Positions 1 to 8,964 are shown, counted from the first letter of the stretch. The stretch: DNA of 64,000 bases from Sorangium cellulosum So ce56 (GCF_000067165.1 NC_010162.1:11892501-11956500), one strand, 5' to 3'. The notes: generated by a model not told the origin, from the sequence alone. Numbers and translations: made by a program.

Positions 1-792
1 CTCGCTGCAGCCCGCTTGCTCGTAGCCCATATCGATGGCTTTTTGCTTCGAGCCGGGCGTGGAGCACTTCACGATCGGCACCGGGCTGGCGACGTAGTCC
101 CGCTTCGCGTGCCTCGAGCCCCTGGCGAGCTGGTACTCCTTGGTCCAGGGCTGCGCACCACCGCCGATCTTCGTCTTGACGAAATCCAGCTGTCCCTTGC
201 TGACCAGGATGCCCGGATGGACGAAGGCGCTGGCGGGGGCCGCGCTGGCGGTGATCTGAAGCTCCGTCACGCTGGCGTAGTCGTTGACGGTATTCCCGTT
301 GACGGTGAGGCGGACGTACCGCGCGTCGACGGCCTCGAATTCGATCGGCTGGAGCGAGGTGCTCGGCAGGCTCTTCCCCGCGGAGAGCGGCGAGAAGGTG
401 CTGCCGTCCGTGGACGTCGAGAGCGCGTAGTCGTAGATGCGCCCATCGACCCCGCTGTTGTACCAGCCGAGAGAGATGCCGCAGATGCGCTGGGTCGCGC
501 CCAGGTCCGCCGTCACGTAGGCGCCCTTGCCGCGGCCCGACCAGCGGGTGGCCAGGCTGCCATCGCCGACGTTCGCCGCCGGGTTCTCGGCCTGCGCGAC
601 GCTCGCGACGAGGCTCGCCGGCGTGAGGAGAACCGTGCAACCCGCAGAGAGCGACGATGATTGCTGGCCGCCGACTTCATCGCTGCCTGTCACAGAGCCC
701 TCGCCAGCGCCTGTGTCGGCGCCTACGACGCAGCCCGCGAGAACAGCCGCCATGGCGACGCACAGTGTGGGAACGGCAGTGCGTAAGTTCAA
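1..792 (-). CDS. Secreted discoidin-domain lipoprotein, alginate-lyase-like, 3' end outside window
   Basis: The frame stays open from a TTG at 792 to the window edge (264 codons). An AAAGGAG Shine-Dalgarno lies six bases upstream of the TTG, which decides this start. Residues 1-22 form a lipoprotein signal (basic start, hydrophobic stretch, LAGC lipobox). Residues about 50-190 read as an F5/8 type C (discoidin) carbohydrate-binding domain: a DGSLATRW-like block, then YDYALSTSTDG, then RYVRLTVNG. The segment after it (HPGILVSKGQLDFVKTKI, ending in a Cys-rich stretch) resembles the beginning of the alginate lyase/heparinase-like helical domain that follows discoidin modules in myxobacteria. The likely role is an outer-membrane or secreted polysaccharide lyase. 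The catalytic part is not in the window, so the enzyme class is inferred. Confidence 0.75.
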   Translation of the reverse strand, partial: MNLRTAVPTLCVAMAAVLAGCVVGADTGAGEGSVTGSDEVGGQQSSSLSAGCTVLLTPASLVASVAQAENPAANVGDGSLATRWSGRGKGAYVTADLGATQRICGISLGWYNSGVDGRIYDYALSTSTDGSTFSPLSAGKSLPSTSLQPIEFEAVDARYVRLTVNGNTVNDYASVTELQITASAAPASAFVHPGILVSKGQLDFVKTKIGGGAQPWTKEYQLARGSRHAKRDYVASPVPIVKCSTPGSKQKAIDMGYEQAGCSE

Positions 793-1242
793 GGTGTTCT
801 CCTTTCGGTGGATCATTTCACCGACCTCAAGGCAGTGTGCGTGATGATGCCACCAAGCAAGATCAAAGCTCTGAAGGAGATGAGATACGATATTCCCCGG
901 CGATGTCAAGCCGGTGCTGGGGAGCCTGCTCCTGGTCGACGGCTCATTGCCTTGCTTGTCTGGCCGCCCTCCTGGAAAAAGGATGTCTGTCAGTATCTTG
1001 TCTGCTGTCCGAATGGGCTGTGGTCGATTCACGGCTGGCGATCGAGGCTCCTCGATGAGCGTTTGCCTCGCGAGGGAGCTCAGCGGGGTACCACCCTCAC
1101 GCTGGCGTCGTTCCCATCGGGCAGAGTGTCCAGCGGGCTCAGGCGCTGTCGCGCCGAGCAATCACGAGGGTCTCCGCGCATCAATGCTTGCGCGGACGAC
1201 CTTCAGCTCGCCGCGCCAGGTGCGCACACCTCGCCGTCGCGC
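793..1242. other. Intergenic, 450 bp
   Basis: This lies between the start of the discoidin lipoprotein gene and the stop of thiO, both on the minus strand. Apart from the candidate promoter at 882-909 I see no coding signature, tRNA or strong hairpin here. Confidence 0.5.
882..909 (-). promoter_or_regulatory. Candidate sigma70-type promoter for the discoidin lipoprotein gene
   Basis: On the minus strand a perfect TTGACA (909-904) is followed after 16 bases by TATCTC (887-882). Transcription would begin near 875, about 80 bases before the TTG start at 792. The -35 box is exact and the -10 box is poor, so this is a candidate only. Confidence 0.35.
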
Positions 1243-2352
1243 TCAGCCGGTGATGCCGGCTCGCCTGGCGGAGAAGGGCGACAGATCGAGCGGCGGCTCC
1301 TCTCCCGCGATCAGCGCCGCCACGATCTTCGCGGTCACCGGGGCGAGCAGGACGCCGTTGCGGAAGTGCCCTGTCGCGAAGATCAGATTCGCGATCTCCC
1401 CCTCGCCGAGGATCGGCAGCGCGTCCTTCGGGTGGGGCCGGAGGCCGGCCCACGTCCTGCCGATCGGCGCGTCGCCGAGCGCGGGCGCGAGCCGGAGCGC
1501 CGCGGTCAGGAGGTCGCGCACGGCGCGCGACGTCACCGCGGTGACGTAGCCGGCGAACTCCATGGTCGCGCCGACGAGCACGCGCCCGTCGTCGCGCGGC
1601 GACAGGTAGCAGCCGGGGCCGTAGACCACCTGCGAGAGCACCGGCGACGCCGGCGTGAGCTCGACGATCTGCCCGCGCACCGGGCGCACCGCCGAGGGCG
1701 CGAGGCCCGACGCCTCGAGGAGGGACGACCAGCTCCCGGCGGCGAGCACCGTCCAGCCCGCCTCGATCTTCGTGCCGTCCTCGAGCTGCGCGCCGCGCGC
1801 GTGCTCCCGCTCGACCACGATGCGCCGGACGGTCGCCCCGGTGCTGAACAACACGCCCGCGCGCTCCGCCGCGATGCGCAGCGCGCGCATGAGCGACGGC
1901 GGATCGATGCGCGCCTCGTCGGCGAGCCACGCGCCGCCGGCGACCTCGTCGCAGAGCGCCGGCGCGCGCGCGCGGGCCCCGTCGCCGTCGCAGATCTCCA
2001 CGGTGAGGCCGGCTTCCCGCTGCCACGCGAGCTCGCGCGCGATCTCCTCGCGTCCTTCGGCGGTGAACGCCACGCGCAGGGCGCCGCTCTGCCGGTACCC
2101 GACGTCGATCCCCGTCGCCTCGACGAGCGAGGCGGCGAGCTCCGCGTACAGGGCGCGGCTCGCGAGGCAGAGCCGCGCGAGGGGGCCGTCGCCCGCGGCC
2201 TCGAGCTGGGGGCCGATGATCCCCGCCGCCGCCCACGAAGCGCCCTCGCCCTGGTTGCGCTCGAGGACGCGGACGGACAGCCCGCGCCGCGCCAGGGCCA
2301 GCGCCGAGGCGCACCCGGCCACGCCGCCGCCGATCACCACCACGTCGCTCAT
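1243..2352 (-). CDS. thiO: Glycine oxidase ThiO (FAD-dependent)
   Basis: The product is 369 aa, the usual length for ThiO. It oxidatively deaminates glycine to iminoglycine (dehydroglycine), which supplies the thiazole ring of thiamine in organisms that use the aerobic route. The N-terminus has the FAD dinucleotide-binding GGGVAG motif at residues 7-12, then the ThiO-typical block around WAAAGIIGPQLEA, the GIDVGYRQSGALR block, and a C-terminal GLRPHPKDALPILG segment followed by ATGHFRNG, the FAD-contacting end of this family. I chose ATG 2352 (MSDVVV) because the fold begins at once; an upstream in-frame ATG at 2364 adds only four residues. No other thiamine genes are adjacent, so the role rests on similarity. 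Another D-amino-acid oxidase-like activity is possible. Confidence 0.85.
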   Translation of the reverse strand: MSDVVVIGGGVAGCASALALARRGLSVRVLERNQGEGASWAAAGIIGPQLEAAGDGPLARLCLASRALYAELAASLVEATGIDVGYRQSGALRVAFTAEGREEIARELAWQREAGLTVEICDGDGARARAPALCDEVAGGAWLADEARIDPPSLMRALRIAAERAGVLFSTGATVRRIVVEREHARGAQLEDGTKIEAGWTVLAAGSWSSLLEASGLAPSAVRPVRGQIVELTPASPVLSQVVYGPGCYLSPRDDGRVLVGATMEFAGYVTAVTSRAVRDLLTAALRLAPALGDAPIGRTWAGLRPHPKDALPILGEGEIANLIFATGHFRNGVLLAPVTAKIVAALIAGEEPPLDLSPFSARRAGITG

Positions 2353-3037
2353 CGGCGCGTGCATAGCACGCCGGGCGCCGGGGGCAGCCACACAACCTGG
2401 AGCGCGGCCCCGCGTCGACCGCGGCGCACTGCGACATGGGAGCGGGGGCTGGGGCGCGGGATGCGCCGGCGCAGGGGACGGTTGTCGACGAGCGACCGGG
2501 GCGGCGTCGGGGCGTGCGCGTTCCGGAGCACCCGTGCTGGGGAGACCCGGCAGGGGTGGGCGAAGCGTTGCCGAGACCGGGGAGGCGCAGGGGGAGGCGC
2601 TGCGGAGGGTTCGGCAGGGGCAGGAGGAAGCGCTGCCGGGGCTCGGCGCTGACTGGACGACGTGCTTGCGGGGAAGATAGGGCTAGGGATCTACCGCATC
2701 CTCATCTCGTTTGGTGGGCGCAACCTGCCAGTCACTCAGGAGATCGCAAGAACCTGAGGCCGCCTGTCCGTGCCCGACAGACTGCCAATCGCCGATGGTC
2801 TCTTCGCCCCCCCCACGGCCCTTGTGCACAACCTCATCCTGGTCAACCGCAACATCTGTGACGTCGCGTGTACCGGCGTGTAGCTCCTCAATCCTTTCGA
2901 CGAAGCCGCTTCAACGCCTTAAGAACATACTCACGCCCTGGTACAAGGCGTCAGAGGCGCGAGGAGCTTCGAGCCAACAGGCACGTCGACCTCTCCGCCT
3001 CCGCTCGCGTCAGCGCTGCGTGTACGCGCAACGATCG
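2353..3037. other. Intergenic, 685 bp, no convincing gene
   Basis: G-rich imperfect repeats occupy about 2540-2650. The stretch 2690-2756 could encode a short tail ending at a TGA (LGIYRILISFGG and on), but it has no recognisable family and no start signal. I see nothing else supportable. Confidence 0.4.
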
Positions 3038-3889
3038 CTACTCCGACGCCCCTCCGCCGGTCTCCTTGGCTGCCGTTGCAGGTTCGGGCGCCTTTGCTGC
3101 GGCCTCGGGTTCCGGGGCTTCTGGCGCCTTTGCGGCGTCGAGGGTCGCGATCTCCATCGCATTCGCAGCAGGGTCCGTCACCGCGCCCTCCGGCGTCGTC
3201 GCCACGGCCTCGGCGGCCTCGGGTGTCTTCGCCGCGGCCTCCGGCGCCTTGGCGGCAGGCTCCGGCAGCGTGGCCTCTGGCGCCTTGGCGGCGTCGGGCG
3301 CCGCTTCCTTCGGCGCCTTCGCAGCAGCCTTCGGCGCCTTTACGGCGGCGGAGGCCGCGCCCTCCGCCGCCGCCTCCGGCGCCGCGCCCTCCGCCGCCTT
3401 CGCCGGAGCTGCCTTCGCCTTCTTCTCCTTCGCGGCCTTTGCCTCGAGCGCGCCCGCCGCGATCGGCTCGCGCTTGCCGTGGCCGACCGCGCGCGGATCG
3501 CCGTACGGGAACGCCGCGCTGCCGCTCGCGTCGATCGGCTTGCGCGGGGCCTCCGGATCCGTCGCCGGGCTCGGCGGCGGCGCGATCGGCCGCGGCGCGC
3601 GCAGCCGGTTGCCAGGGCCGGCCTGGGTCCACACCTGCACGTCGCCGAGCACGCGCGTCCTGTTCGCCATCCGGCGCTGGCCCCGCGCGCCGAGCAGCTT
3701 CTCCAGGAACGTCGGGGGCGACGTCGCGCCAGGCTCCCCCTTCACCCAGCACGTGTAATCGCCGATGCCGGTGCCCCGGAACGCCTCGCGGCAGACCGCT
3801 ATCCCGAGCTCGGCCGCGATGTCGCTGAGGAGACGACCCGGCGCGGCCTCGACCGTCCTGTGCTCGTTGACGAAGGTGACCTTGGGCAT
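3038..3889 (-). CDS. Ferredoxin-fold protein with missing Fe-S ligands and a long Ala/Pro-rich tail
   Basis: The product is 283 aa. Residues 1-90 follow the vertebrate-type [2Fe-2S] ferredoxin pattern: MPKVTFV start, an LSDIAAELGI helix, the SPPTFLEKLLG segment and a TRVLGDVQV final strand. Canonical members bind the cluster with four cysteines spaced C-x5-C-x2-C and a distant fourth in a LACQ-like block. Here only C33 and C47 remain; the second position is lost and the fourth has become Asn in MANR. A classical cluster is therefore unlikely. Residues about 130-283 are Ala/Lys/Pro/Glu-rich low-complexity sequence with repeated KAPEA units. It lies 40 bp downstream of the membrane protein starting at 4634 and is probably co-transcribed with it. 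Function is unknown; a structural or binding role for the fold is inference. Confidence 0.75.
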   Translation of the reverse strand: MPKVTFVNEHRTVEAAPGRLLSDIAAELGIAVCREAFRGTGIGDYTCWVKGEPGATSPPTFLEKLLGARGQRRMANRTRVLGDVQVWTQAGPGNRLRAPRPIAPPPSPATDPEAPRKPIDASGSAAFPYGDPRAVGHGKREPIAAGALEAKAAKEKKAKAAPAKAAEGAAPEAAAEGAASAAVKAPKAAAKAPKEAAPDAAKAPEATLPEPAAKAPEAAAKTPEAAEAVATTPEGAVTDPAANAMEIATLDAAKAPEAPEPEAAAKAPEPATAAKETGGGASE

Positions 3890-3929
3890 CGGTGGGCAGG
3901 GAGCGTCCTGCTCCCCTGCCGCGAGCGCG

Positions 3930-4634
3930 TCAAGAAGCGCGGCGCGCGTCGTCCCGCACGCGGTGCAGCACCCGCGCGATGCCGAACAGGTTCCAGCCCG
4001 CGAAGCCCAGGAACAGCGCCACGAGCGCGACCGCCCAGCGCGACGCGCGCGGCGAGCTGCCGTCGATGAGCAGCCAGGCGTCGTCCGTCACGGCCATCCC
4101 CGCCTGCTCCTCCACCTCGGCGGCCAGCCGCGCGTGCCGGATGCCCGCGCTCTCGAACGGCACGAGCCGCCCCGCGAACGTGCTCGGCGGGACGAAGCGC
4201 GGGCCCTCGAAGCCCTCCGGCACCCGGATCTCCACCCACAGCCCCGGGTTGCCCGCCACCGGCGCCAGCCGGAACGAGTCGCCCTCCGCGGCGCGCCCGT
4301 ACCGGATCGCGCCGCGCGTCCCGAGCAGGCCGACGGCCCGCACGTAACGGTTCGCGAGATCCGCCTGCGGCCGCAGCGACGCGAGCTCTCCCACGTCCGC
4401 CGGCTGGCCCGGCGACAGCGCGTAACGCGCCTCCCCGAGCAGCGCGACGGCCATCCACAGCGCGGCGATCGCGGTCGCCGCCATCAGCGCCACCGTGACC
4501 GTGCGCTCCTGCTTCGGCGGCGACGGCAGCGCGAGCAGCTCCGGATCGGGCCCCGCCACGTCGAGGCCATCGCCGCCCGGGCCGCGCGGGCCGGACGTCA
4601 TGGATTCCAGGGTCGAGGTCGGGTCGGTGGGCAC
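3930..4634 (-). CDS. Two-TM membrane protein of unknown function
   Basis: The product is 234 aa from a GTG at 4634; an ATG at 4601 is an alternative start. It has a hydrophilic Pro/Gly-rich N-terminus, a membrane segment at about residues 46-68, a soluble region of about 130 residues, and a second membrane segment near residues 200-222 followed by a short basic tail. The central part (WVEIRVPEGFEGP, then STFAGRLVPFESAG) suggests an extracytoplasmic beta-rich domain. I do not recognise a family. The gene precedes the ferredoxin-fold gene by 40 bp, so they probably form an operon. No clear Shine-Dalgarno precedes GTG 4634, but a TATACT box sits nine bases upstream. Confidence 0.7.
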   Translation of the reverse strand: MPTDPTSTLESMTSGPRGPGGDGLDVAGPDPELLALPSPPKQERTVTVALMAATAIAALWMAVALLGEARYALSPGQPADVGELASLRPQADLANRYVRAVGLLGTRGAIRYGRAAEGDSFRLAPVAGNPGLWVEIRVPEGFEGPRFVPPSTFAGRLVPFESAGIRHARLAAEVEEQAGMAVTDDAWLLIDGSSPRASRWAVALVALFLGFAGWNLFGIARVLHRVRDDARRAS

Positions 4635-4649
4635 GCTTCATCGAGTATA
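4635..4649 (-). promoter_or_regulatory. Candidate -10 box suggesting a leaderless transcript
   Basis: On the minus strand TATACT (4649-4644) is followed after nine bases by the GTG start at 4634, with no Shine-Dalgarno between. If it is used, transcription would begin at or just before the start codon. No good -35 box is visible, so confidence is low. Confidence 0.3.
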
Positions 4650-4804
4650 TAGCCGGAGCGCCGGCCGCGGTGCACCCGCCGTCTCGCCGGTCCTCGGGCG
4701 AGGGGAGGAGCGGGCTCGGGCGTGGCGGACCCGGGCGCGCAGGACGTCGGGCGCGGCGCGCGAGGCACGGGCGAACGACACGCTCCCGGCGCGCGTGCGC
4801 GGGC

Positions 4805-5665
4805 TCAGCACCAGCACACCGGGTTGCCCGTGGCCACCGAGGCCTCGAAGACCCGGCGCAGGGAGCCGAGGATCTGCTCGAAATCGGCGACGCCCAGCGC
4901 GCGCTGCGCCACGTGGAAGGAGCGCGGATACGCGGACCGGACGCGCCCCCTGTCGTCCTGCATTCGACCGTCGGGCCAGGGAATGCACCCGCCGGGAACG
5001 GCGACCCTGGACTCGAACTCGCGTCCCGTGTCGAGGTCCCGGAGCAGCACGCGGCCGCCCTCGTGGGCCTCGGTGCGCTCGGGCTCAAGCAGGATCTGCT
5101 CGACGCGCAGGGCGCGGAACAGCTCGCGGGGAGGCGCTCCGCGGCTCCGCACGAAGAAGCCATTCACGTCGAAGCCGAGGTTGACCTGCTCCGAGCCGCT
5201 CATGACGAAGATGCCTTCGTACTGCGGAACGAAGTCATAGAGCTCATCACCGGTCCCGGAGTCGACCAGGAAGGCCGAGCGGACGGAGGCGACGAGCTCG
5301 GCGAACCGCGCGAGCTCTCCCAGCGCGCGCGCGCTGGCTTCGGCCGGCATCATGCCGCCGTTCGCCGCCGGCAGCTCGGCCTGCAGCGTCGGGAAGTGCT
5401 GCCAGCCGATCCGATCGAGCGCCGCCTGGAACGCCCTGAGACCTGCCCAGTTCGAGATCCACTCGGAGGCGAGCCACATGCGTGGGTGCGGGCAGCAGTC
5501 CTCCATCCATGCGTAGAACGCGTCGTGCGCGTCCTGACGCTCCTCTGGGAGCGTCAGGCAGAGCTGCCCCTCTTCATCGAACCCCACGTGCTCCGCGTGC
5601 GGGGGCGGCGTGCGCGTCGTCCCGTCGAGCCAACACCTGCACATCACGGTCGCGTCCAGGCCCAT
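4805..5665 (-). CDS. Hypothetical protein, 286 aa
   Basis: I place the start at ATG 5665 (MGLDATVMCRCW) because the sequence becomes protein-like there; the open frame extends to 5725 with low-quality residues. No signal peptide or membrane segment is visible, so it is probably cytoplasmic. It is rich in Trp and Cys, with paired cysteines in MCRCW and DCCPHPRMW and a C-terminal CWC. A central acidic segment (SGTGDELYDFVPQY) precedes beta-rich sequence. I do not recognise the family. It stands 170 bp upstream of the two-TM gene on the same strand. Confidence 0.65.
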   Translation of the reverse strand: MGLDATVMCRCWLDGTTRTPPPHAEHVGFDEEGQLCLTLPEERQDAHDAFYAWMEDCCPHPRMWLASEWISNWAGLRAFQAALDRIGWQHFPTLQAELPAANGGMMPAEASARALGELARFAELVASVRSAFLVDSGTGDELYDFVPQYEGIFVMSGSEQVNLGFDVNGFFVRSRGAPPRELFRALRVEQILLEPERTEAHEGGRVLLRDLDTGREFESRVAVPGGCIPWPDGRMQDDRGRVRSAYPRSFHVAQRALGVADFEQILGSLRRVFEASVATGNPVCWC

Positions 5666-6020
5666 TCGTGCGCCTCTTGCGTGGCTCGCGGCAGCCGGCG
5701 GGATCCCCGCCGCGCGAGCGTCCATCGGCGGGGCGCCGAGTCTAGCCCGTGCCTTCGCCCGTCAGGAGCCGCGCGACGCGATCGCCGGGCCGGCGCCCGA
5801 ACACGCCTCGGGGGGCGGCGCGTGGCGGCACCCTCCACGCGCCCGTGTGTCTGCCGCCGGCCCGCGAGCCTCGTACCGCCCGCCTCCGGGCGACCGGTCG
5901 CGGCTCCGCCCATCGTCCTCGCGGGCCGCCCCTGAGCTCGCCGCGCGCTCGCCCGGCCGCGGCGCGGGGGGCCGCGTCGCGCGCTTGCCCGCACGCGGCG
6001 CCTTGCCTAGCCTAGCCGCG
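5666..6020. other. Intergenic, 355 bp, between divergent genes
   Basis: This is very GC-rich sequence between the hypothetical gene (minus) and the zinc-ribbon membrane gene (plus), so it should hold both promoters. No clear -35/-10 pair, hairpin or small ORF stands out. Confidence 0.4.
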
Positions 6021-6563
6021 ATGCCCTCGAAGAACGACAGCTCCATCGTGTGCCCGTCGTGCGGCGCGAACAACGCCTCCGTGACGGCGAGCGGGCGCTG
6101 CATCGCGTGCGGCGCCAGGATGGGCTCGCTCGCGCCTTTCCGCGACTCCGAGCTCGACCGCCACCGCCGCTACCAGCAGGAGGGCTTCTCGATCCTCTGG
6201 TGCCTCATCGCCCTCGTCCTGCAGAGCGTGCTCACCGCGGCCCTCGTCGGCGGCCTCCCCATGATCGTGCAGCAGCTCGACTTCGAGGGGTCGAACGGGA
6301 TGATCGTCGCCATCCCCGTCTGGTTCATCGGCGGCGTCCTCCTCGGCATGATCTCGCCCGGAAAGACGTTCCTCGAGCCGGTCGTCGCGTCGTTCCTCGT
6401 CGCGATCCCGACCGTCTTCTACCTCCTGCACAGCCAGACCGTCCGGACGATGCCGCTGTTCATGTACGTGATCATGGCGCTCATCGGCGTGCTCTTCACG
6501 CTGATCGGCTCCTACCTCGGCGAGCGCATCCAGATGGGCCCGCCCGCGAAGCCGGCCGACTGA
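6021..6563 (+). CDS. Zinc-ribbon membrane protein, 180 aa
   Basis: I chose ATG 6021 because it places a zinc ribbon at the N-terminus: CPSC at residues 11-14 and CIAC near residues 28-31. The ribbon is followed by a short charged helix and about four hydrophobic segments (about residues 55-80, 90-110, 115-135 and 140-165). The build is that of a small inner-membrane protein with a cytosolic metal-binding head. Function is unknown. The following lipoprotein gene begins 11 bp after its stop, so the two are probably translated from one message. Confidence 0.7.
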   Translation: MPSKNDSSIVCPSCGANNASVTASGRCIACGARMGSLAPFRDSELDRHRRYQQEGFSILWCLIALVLQSVLTAALVGGLPMIVQQLDFEGSNGMIVAIPVWFIGGVLLGMISPGKTFLEPVVASFLVAIPTVFYLLHSQTVRTMPLFMYVIMALIGVLFTLIGSYLGERIQMGPPAKPAD

Positions 6564-6574
6564 GGGCGCCCAGC

Positions 6575-7135
6575 GTGACGACGAGGCCCGGCGCGACGGG
6601 CAGCGCAGGGGCGGCCGGCGCAGCAGGGGAGGCGAGGGCGGCAGCGGTGGCGGGCGCAGCAGGGACGGCGGGCGCAGCAGGGACGGCCGTCCGGCGGATC
6701 GCCGCGGCGAAGCGGATCGCCGCGGCGCTCGCCGCCGTCGCCATCGTCCAGGCGGCGCCCGGGTGCGGCCGATCGGCCGAGCAGCAGGAGGCGGACGCGC
6801 TCCTGCACGCGATCGACGTCCTCCGCGACGCCCCGAGCGAGCCGCGCGAAGCGCGCGAGGCGCTGCTCGCGGAGCTCGAGCGCCAGCCCGCGTCGACGCC
6901 GCCCGCCGCGAGCGCCAAGGACACGTGCGCGCGGGCCTACCGCCTGCTGCTCGACGCGACGGCCGCCGAGGCGCGCGTCCGCGCCCTGCTCGAGGCGCCC
7001 GACGGGGCCGCCGGGCCCGGCGCGCTGGCGGATCTCGTCGCGGCGGACGCCAAGGTCAAGGAGAGCGCCGAGGTCATGCCGAGGTGCGCCGAGGCGCTCG
7101 CGATCCTCCGCCGCTCGGGCCGGCGCGGGATGTGA
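6575..7135 (+). CDS. Small Ala-rich putative lipoprotein, 186 aa
   Basis: The frame opens with GTG 6575, 11 bp after the zinc-ribbon gene. An unusually long Ala/Gly repeat (about residues 8-40) precedes a basic stretch and a hydrophobic signal ending in APGCG near residue 67, a plausible lipobox. The start could therefore lie further downstream, closer to the RRIAAAKR stretch. The mature part is helical, Ala/Glu/Arg-rich, with a QQEADALLHAIDVL helix and only a few cysteines (DTCAR, MPRCAE). No family is recognised; a periplasmic or outer-membrane lipoprotein is inferred. Confidence 0.55.
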   Translation: MTTRPGATGSAGAAGAAGEARAAAVAGAAGTAGAAGTAVRRIAAAKRIAAALAAVAIVQAAPGCGRSAEQQEADALLHAIDVLRDAPSEPREAREALLAELERQPASTPPAASAKDTCARAYRLLLDATAAEARVRALLEAPDGAAGPGALADLVAADAKVKESAEVMPRCAEALAILRRSGRRGM

Positions 7136-7313
7136 CGTCCCGCGTCGTCCGCGCCTGCATCGTCCGCGCCCGCGTCGTCCGCGCCGGTCGAGGCGCCCGC
7201 GCCGCGCGCCCCCGGGGAGGGGCGCCGGCCGCGCCCGCGCTGCGCGTCGCGCGGCGTTGAAGAGGGCAAGGGGATCCGCGCTCGCGGTCCCCTGTGCTAA
7301 GACCCGCCCTGCC

Positions 7314-8954
7314 ATGTTCGACACGCTGACACGGGGCTTTCGTCAGGCCAGAAACCGCCTCGCCGGGCTCACGGAGCTCACCGCGGGCAACATCGACGCC
7401 GCGCTCCGCGAGGTAAGGCTCAGCCTGCTCGAGGCCGACGTCGAGATCGGGGTGGTCAAGGCGTTCCTTGCCCGGGTCAAGGAGGCCGCGGTCGGCCGCA
7501 CCCTGGAGACGCGCGTGAAGCACGCCGGCGAGGTCCACCAGGTCTCGGCGAGCGACCACTTCATCAAGATCTGCCACGACGAGCTCGAGGCGATGATGAC
7601 CCACGAGGGCGACGAGATCGCCTGGGCCGACAGCGGGCCCACGGGCATCATGATGGTCGGCCTCCAGGGCTCCGGGAAGACGACGAGCTGCGCGAAGCTC
7701 TCGCGCTACCTCGAGAAGCAGGGGAAGAAGCCGCTGCTCGTCGCGGCCGACATGCAGCGCCCCGCGGCCGTCGAGCAGCTCAAGGTCCTCGGCGAGTCGC
7801 TCAAGATCCCCGTGTTCAACATCCCGGGCGAGTCGCCGGTCGCCATCTGCGCCGCGGCCCGCGGCGAGGCGAAGCGGCTCGGCCGTGACGTCATCATCTA
7901 CGACACCGCCGGCCGCCTCGCGATCGACGAGCCGCTCATGCAGGAGCTCGCGCAGATCAAGGACGCGACCAAGCCGGAGAACGTCTTCCTCGTGGTCGAC
8001 GCGATGATCGGCCAGGACGCCGTGAAGACGGCGCGCGGCTTCAACGAGCGGCTGTCGATCGGCGGCGTCGTGCTGACGAAGCTCGACGGCGACGCCCGCG
8101 GCGGCGCGGCGCTCAGCATCAAGGAGGTGACGGGCGCGCCCGTCCTCTTCACCGGCATCGGCGAGACGACGGACAAGTTCGAGCCGTTCCGCGCCGACGG
8201 CATGGCGAGCCGCATCCTCGGCATGGGCGACGTCGTCGGCCTCATGCAGGACTTCGAGGAGGTCGTCGACCAGAAGAAGGCCGAGAAGGACGCCGCGCGG
8301 ATGCTCCAGGGCGACTTCACGCTCGAGGACTTCCTCGATCAGGTGCGGATGATCCAGAAGATGGGATCGCTGAAGGATCTCGTCGACAAGCTGCCCCTCG
8401 GCGGCATGTTCCCGGGCGGCCTGCCCCAGGACGTGAACCTCGACGACCGGGAGCTCGTCCGCATCGAGGCGATCATCCAGTCGATGACCCGCCTCGAGAA
8501 GAGCGACCCGTACGCGCTGGTCCGCGAGCCGAAGCGGGTGGAGCGCATCGCGAAGGGCTCGGGCTCGAAGCCCGAGGCGGTGAGCGAGCTCGTCCAGAAG
8601 TTCCTGTTCATGCGCCAGATGATGAGCGGCCTCGGCCAGAACATGGGCCTCATGGGCAAGATCCCCGGCATGAAGCAGATGGCCATGGCCAAGAACATGC
8701 GGGAGATGCAGAAGCAGATGATGGCCGGCGGCGGCCTGCCCGGGGTGGGGATGCCGGGCATGGGCTTTCCGGGCATGGGCTTCCCGGGGATGGGGATGCC
8801 CGGGCTGGGGATGCCGGGCATGGGCGGCTTCCCGGGCGCCGGCGCCGGGGGCCCGAACATGACGAAGATGAAGACGCTCAGCGCCTCCGAGCGCAACGCG
8901 AAGAAGGCGCAGCGCAAGCGCGAGCGCGACGCCCGCAAGAAGGGGCGCAAGTAG
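7314..8954 (+). CDS. ffh: Signal recognition particle GTPase Ffh with extended Met/Gly/Pro tail
   Basis: The product is 546 aa; typical Ffh is about 450. It binds 4.5S RNA and nascent signal sequences and delivers ribosomes to FtsY at the inner membrane. Visible parts are the helical N domain (residues 1-95), the G domain with P-loop GLQGSGKTT near residue 115, DMQRPAAVEQL, DTAGR, TKLDGDARGG, and the M domain (about 320-460) rich in methionines with MGKIPGM. After this is an unusual tail with repeated GMPGMGFPG units (8739-8850), closed by a basic segment (NAKKAQRKRERDARKKGRK). ATG 7314 gives the standard MFDTLTRGF start. It is a single-copy housekeeping gene, so the call is firm. Confidence 0.97.
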   Translation: MFDTLTRGFRQARNRLAGLTELTAGNIDAALREVRLSLLEADVEIGVVKAFLARVKEAAVGRTLETRVKHAGEVHQVSASDHFIKICHDELEAMMTHEGDEIAWADSGPTGIMMVGLQGSGKTTSCAKLSRYLEKQGKKPLLVAADMQRPAAVEQLKVLGESLKIPVFNIPGESPVAICAAARGEAKRLGRDVIIYDTAGRLAIDEPLMQELAQIKDATKPENVFLVVDAMIGQDAVKTARGFNERLSIGGVVLTKLDGDARGGAALSIKEVTGAPVLFTGIGETTDKFEPFRADGMASRILGMGDVVGLMQDFEEVVDQKKAEKDAARMLQGDFTLEDFLDQVRMIQKMGSLKDLVDKLPLGGMFPGGLPQDVNLDDRELVRIEAIIQSMTRLEKSDPYALVREPKRVERIAKGSGSKPEAVSELVQKFLFMRQMMSGLGQNMGLMGKIPGMKQMAMAKNMREMQKQMMAGGGLPGVGMPGMGFPGMGFPGMGMPGLGMPGMGGFPGAGAGGPNMTKMKTLSASERNAKKAQRKRERDARKKGRK

Positions 8955-8964
8955 CGGCGGCCGC

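Noticed and set aside
2436..2861. Plus-strand frame between thiO and the ferredoxin-fold gene
   Set aside because: Gly/Arg-rich with no motif, no Shine-Dalgarno and repeats; a chance frame in GC-rich DNA.
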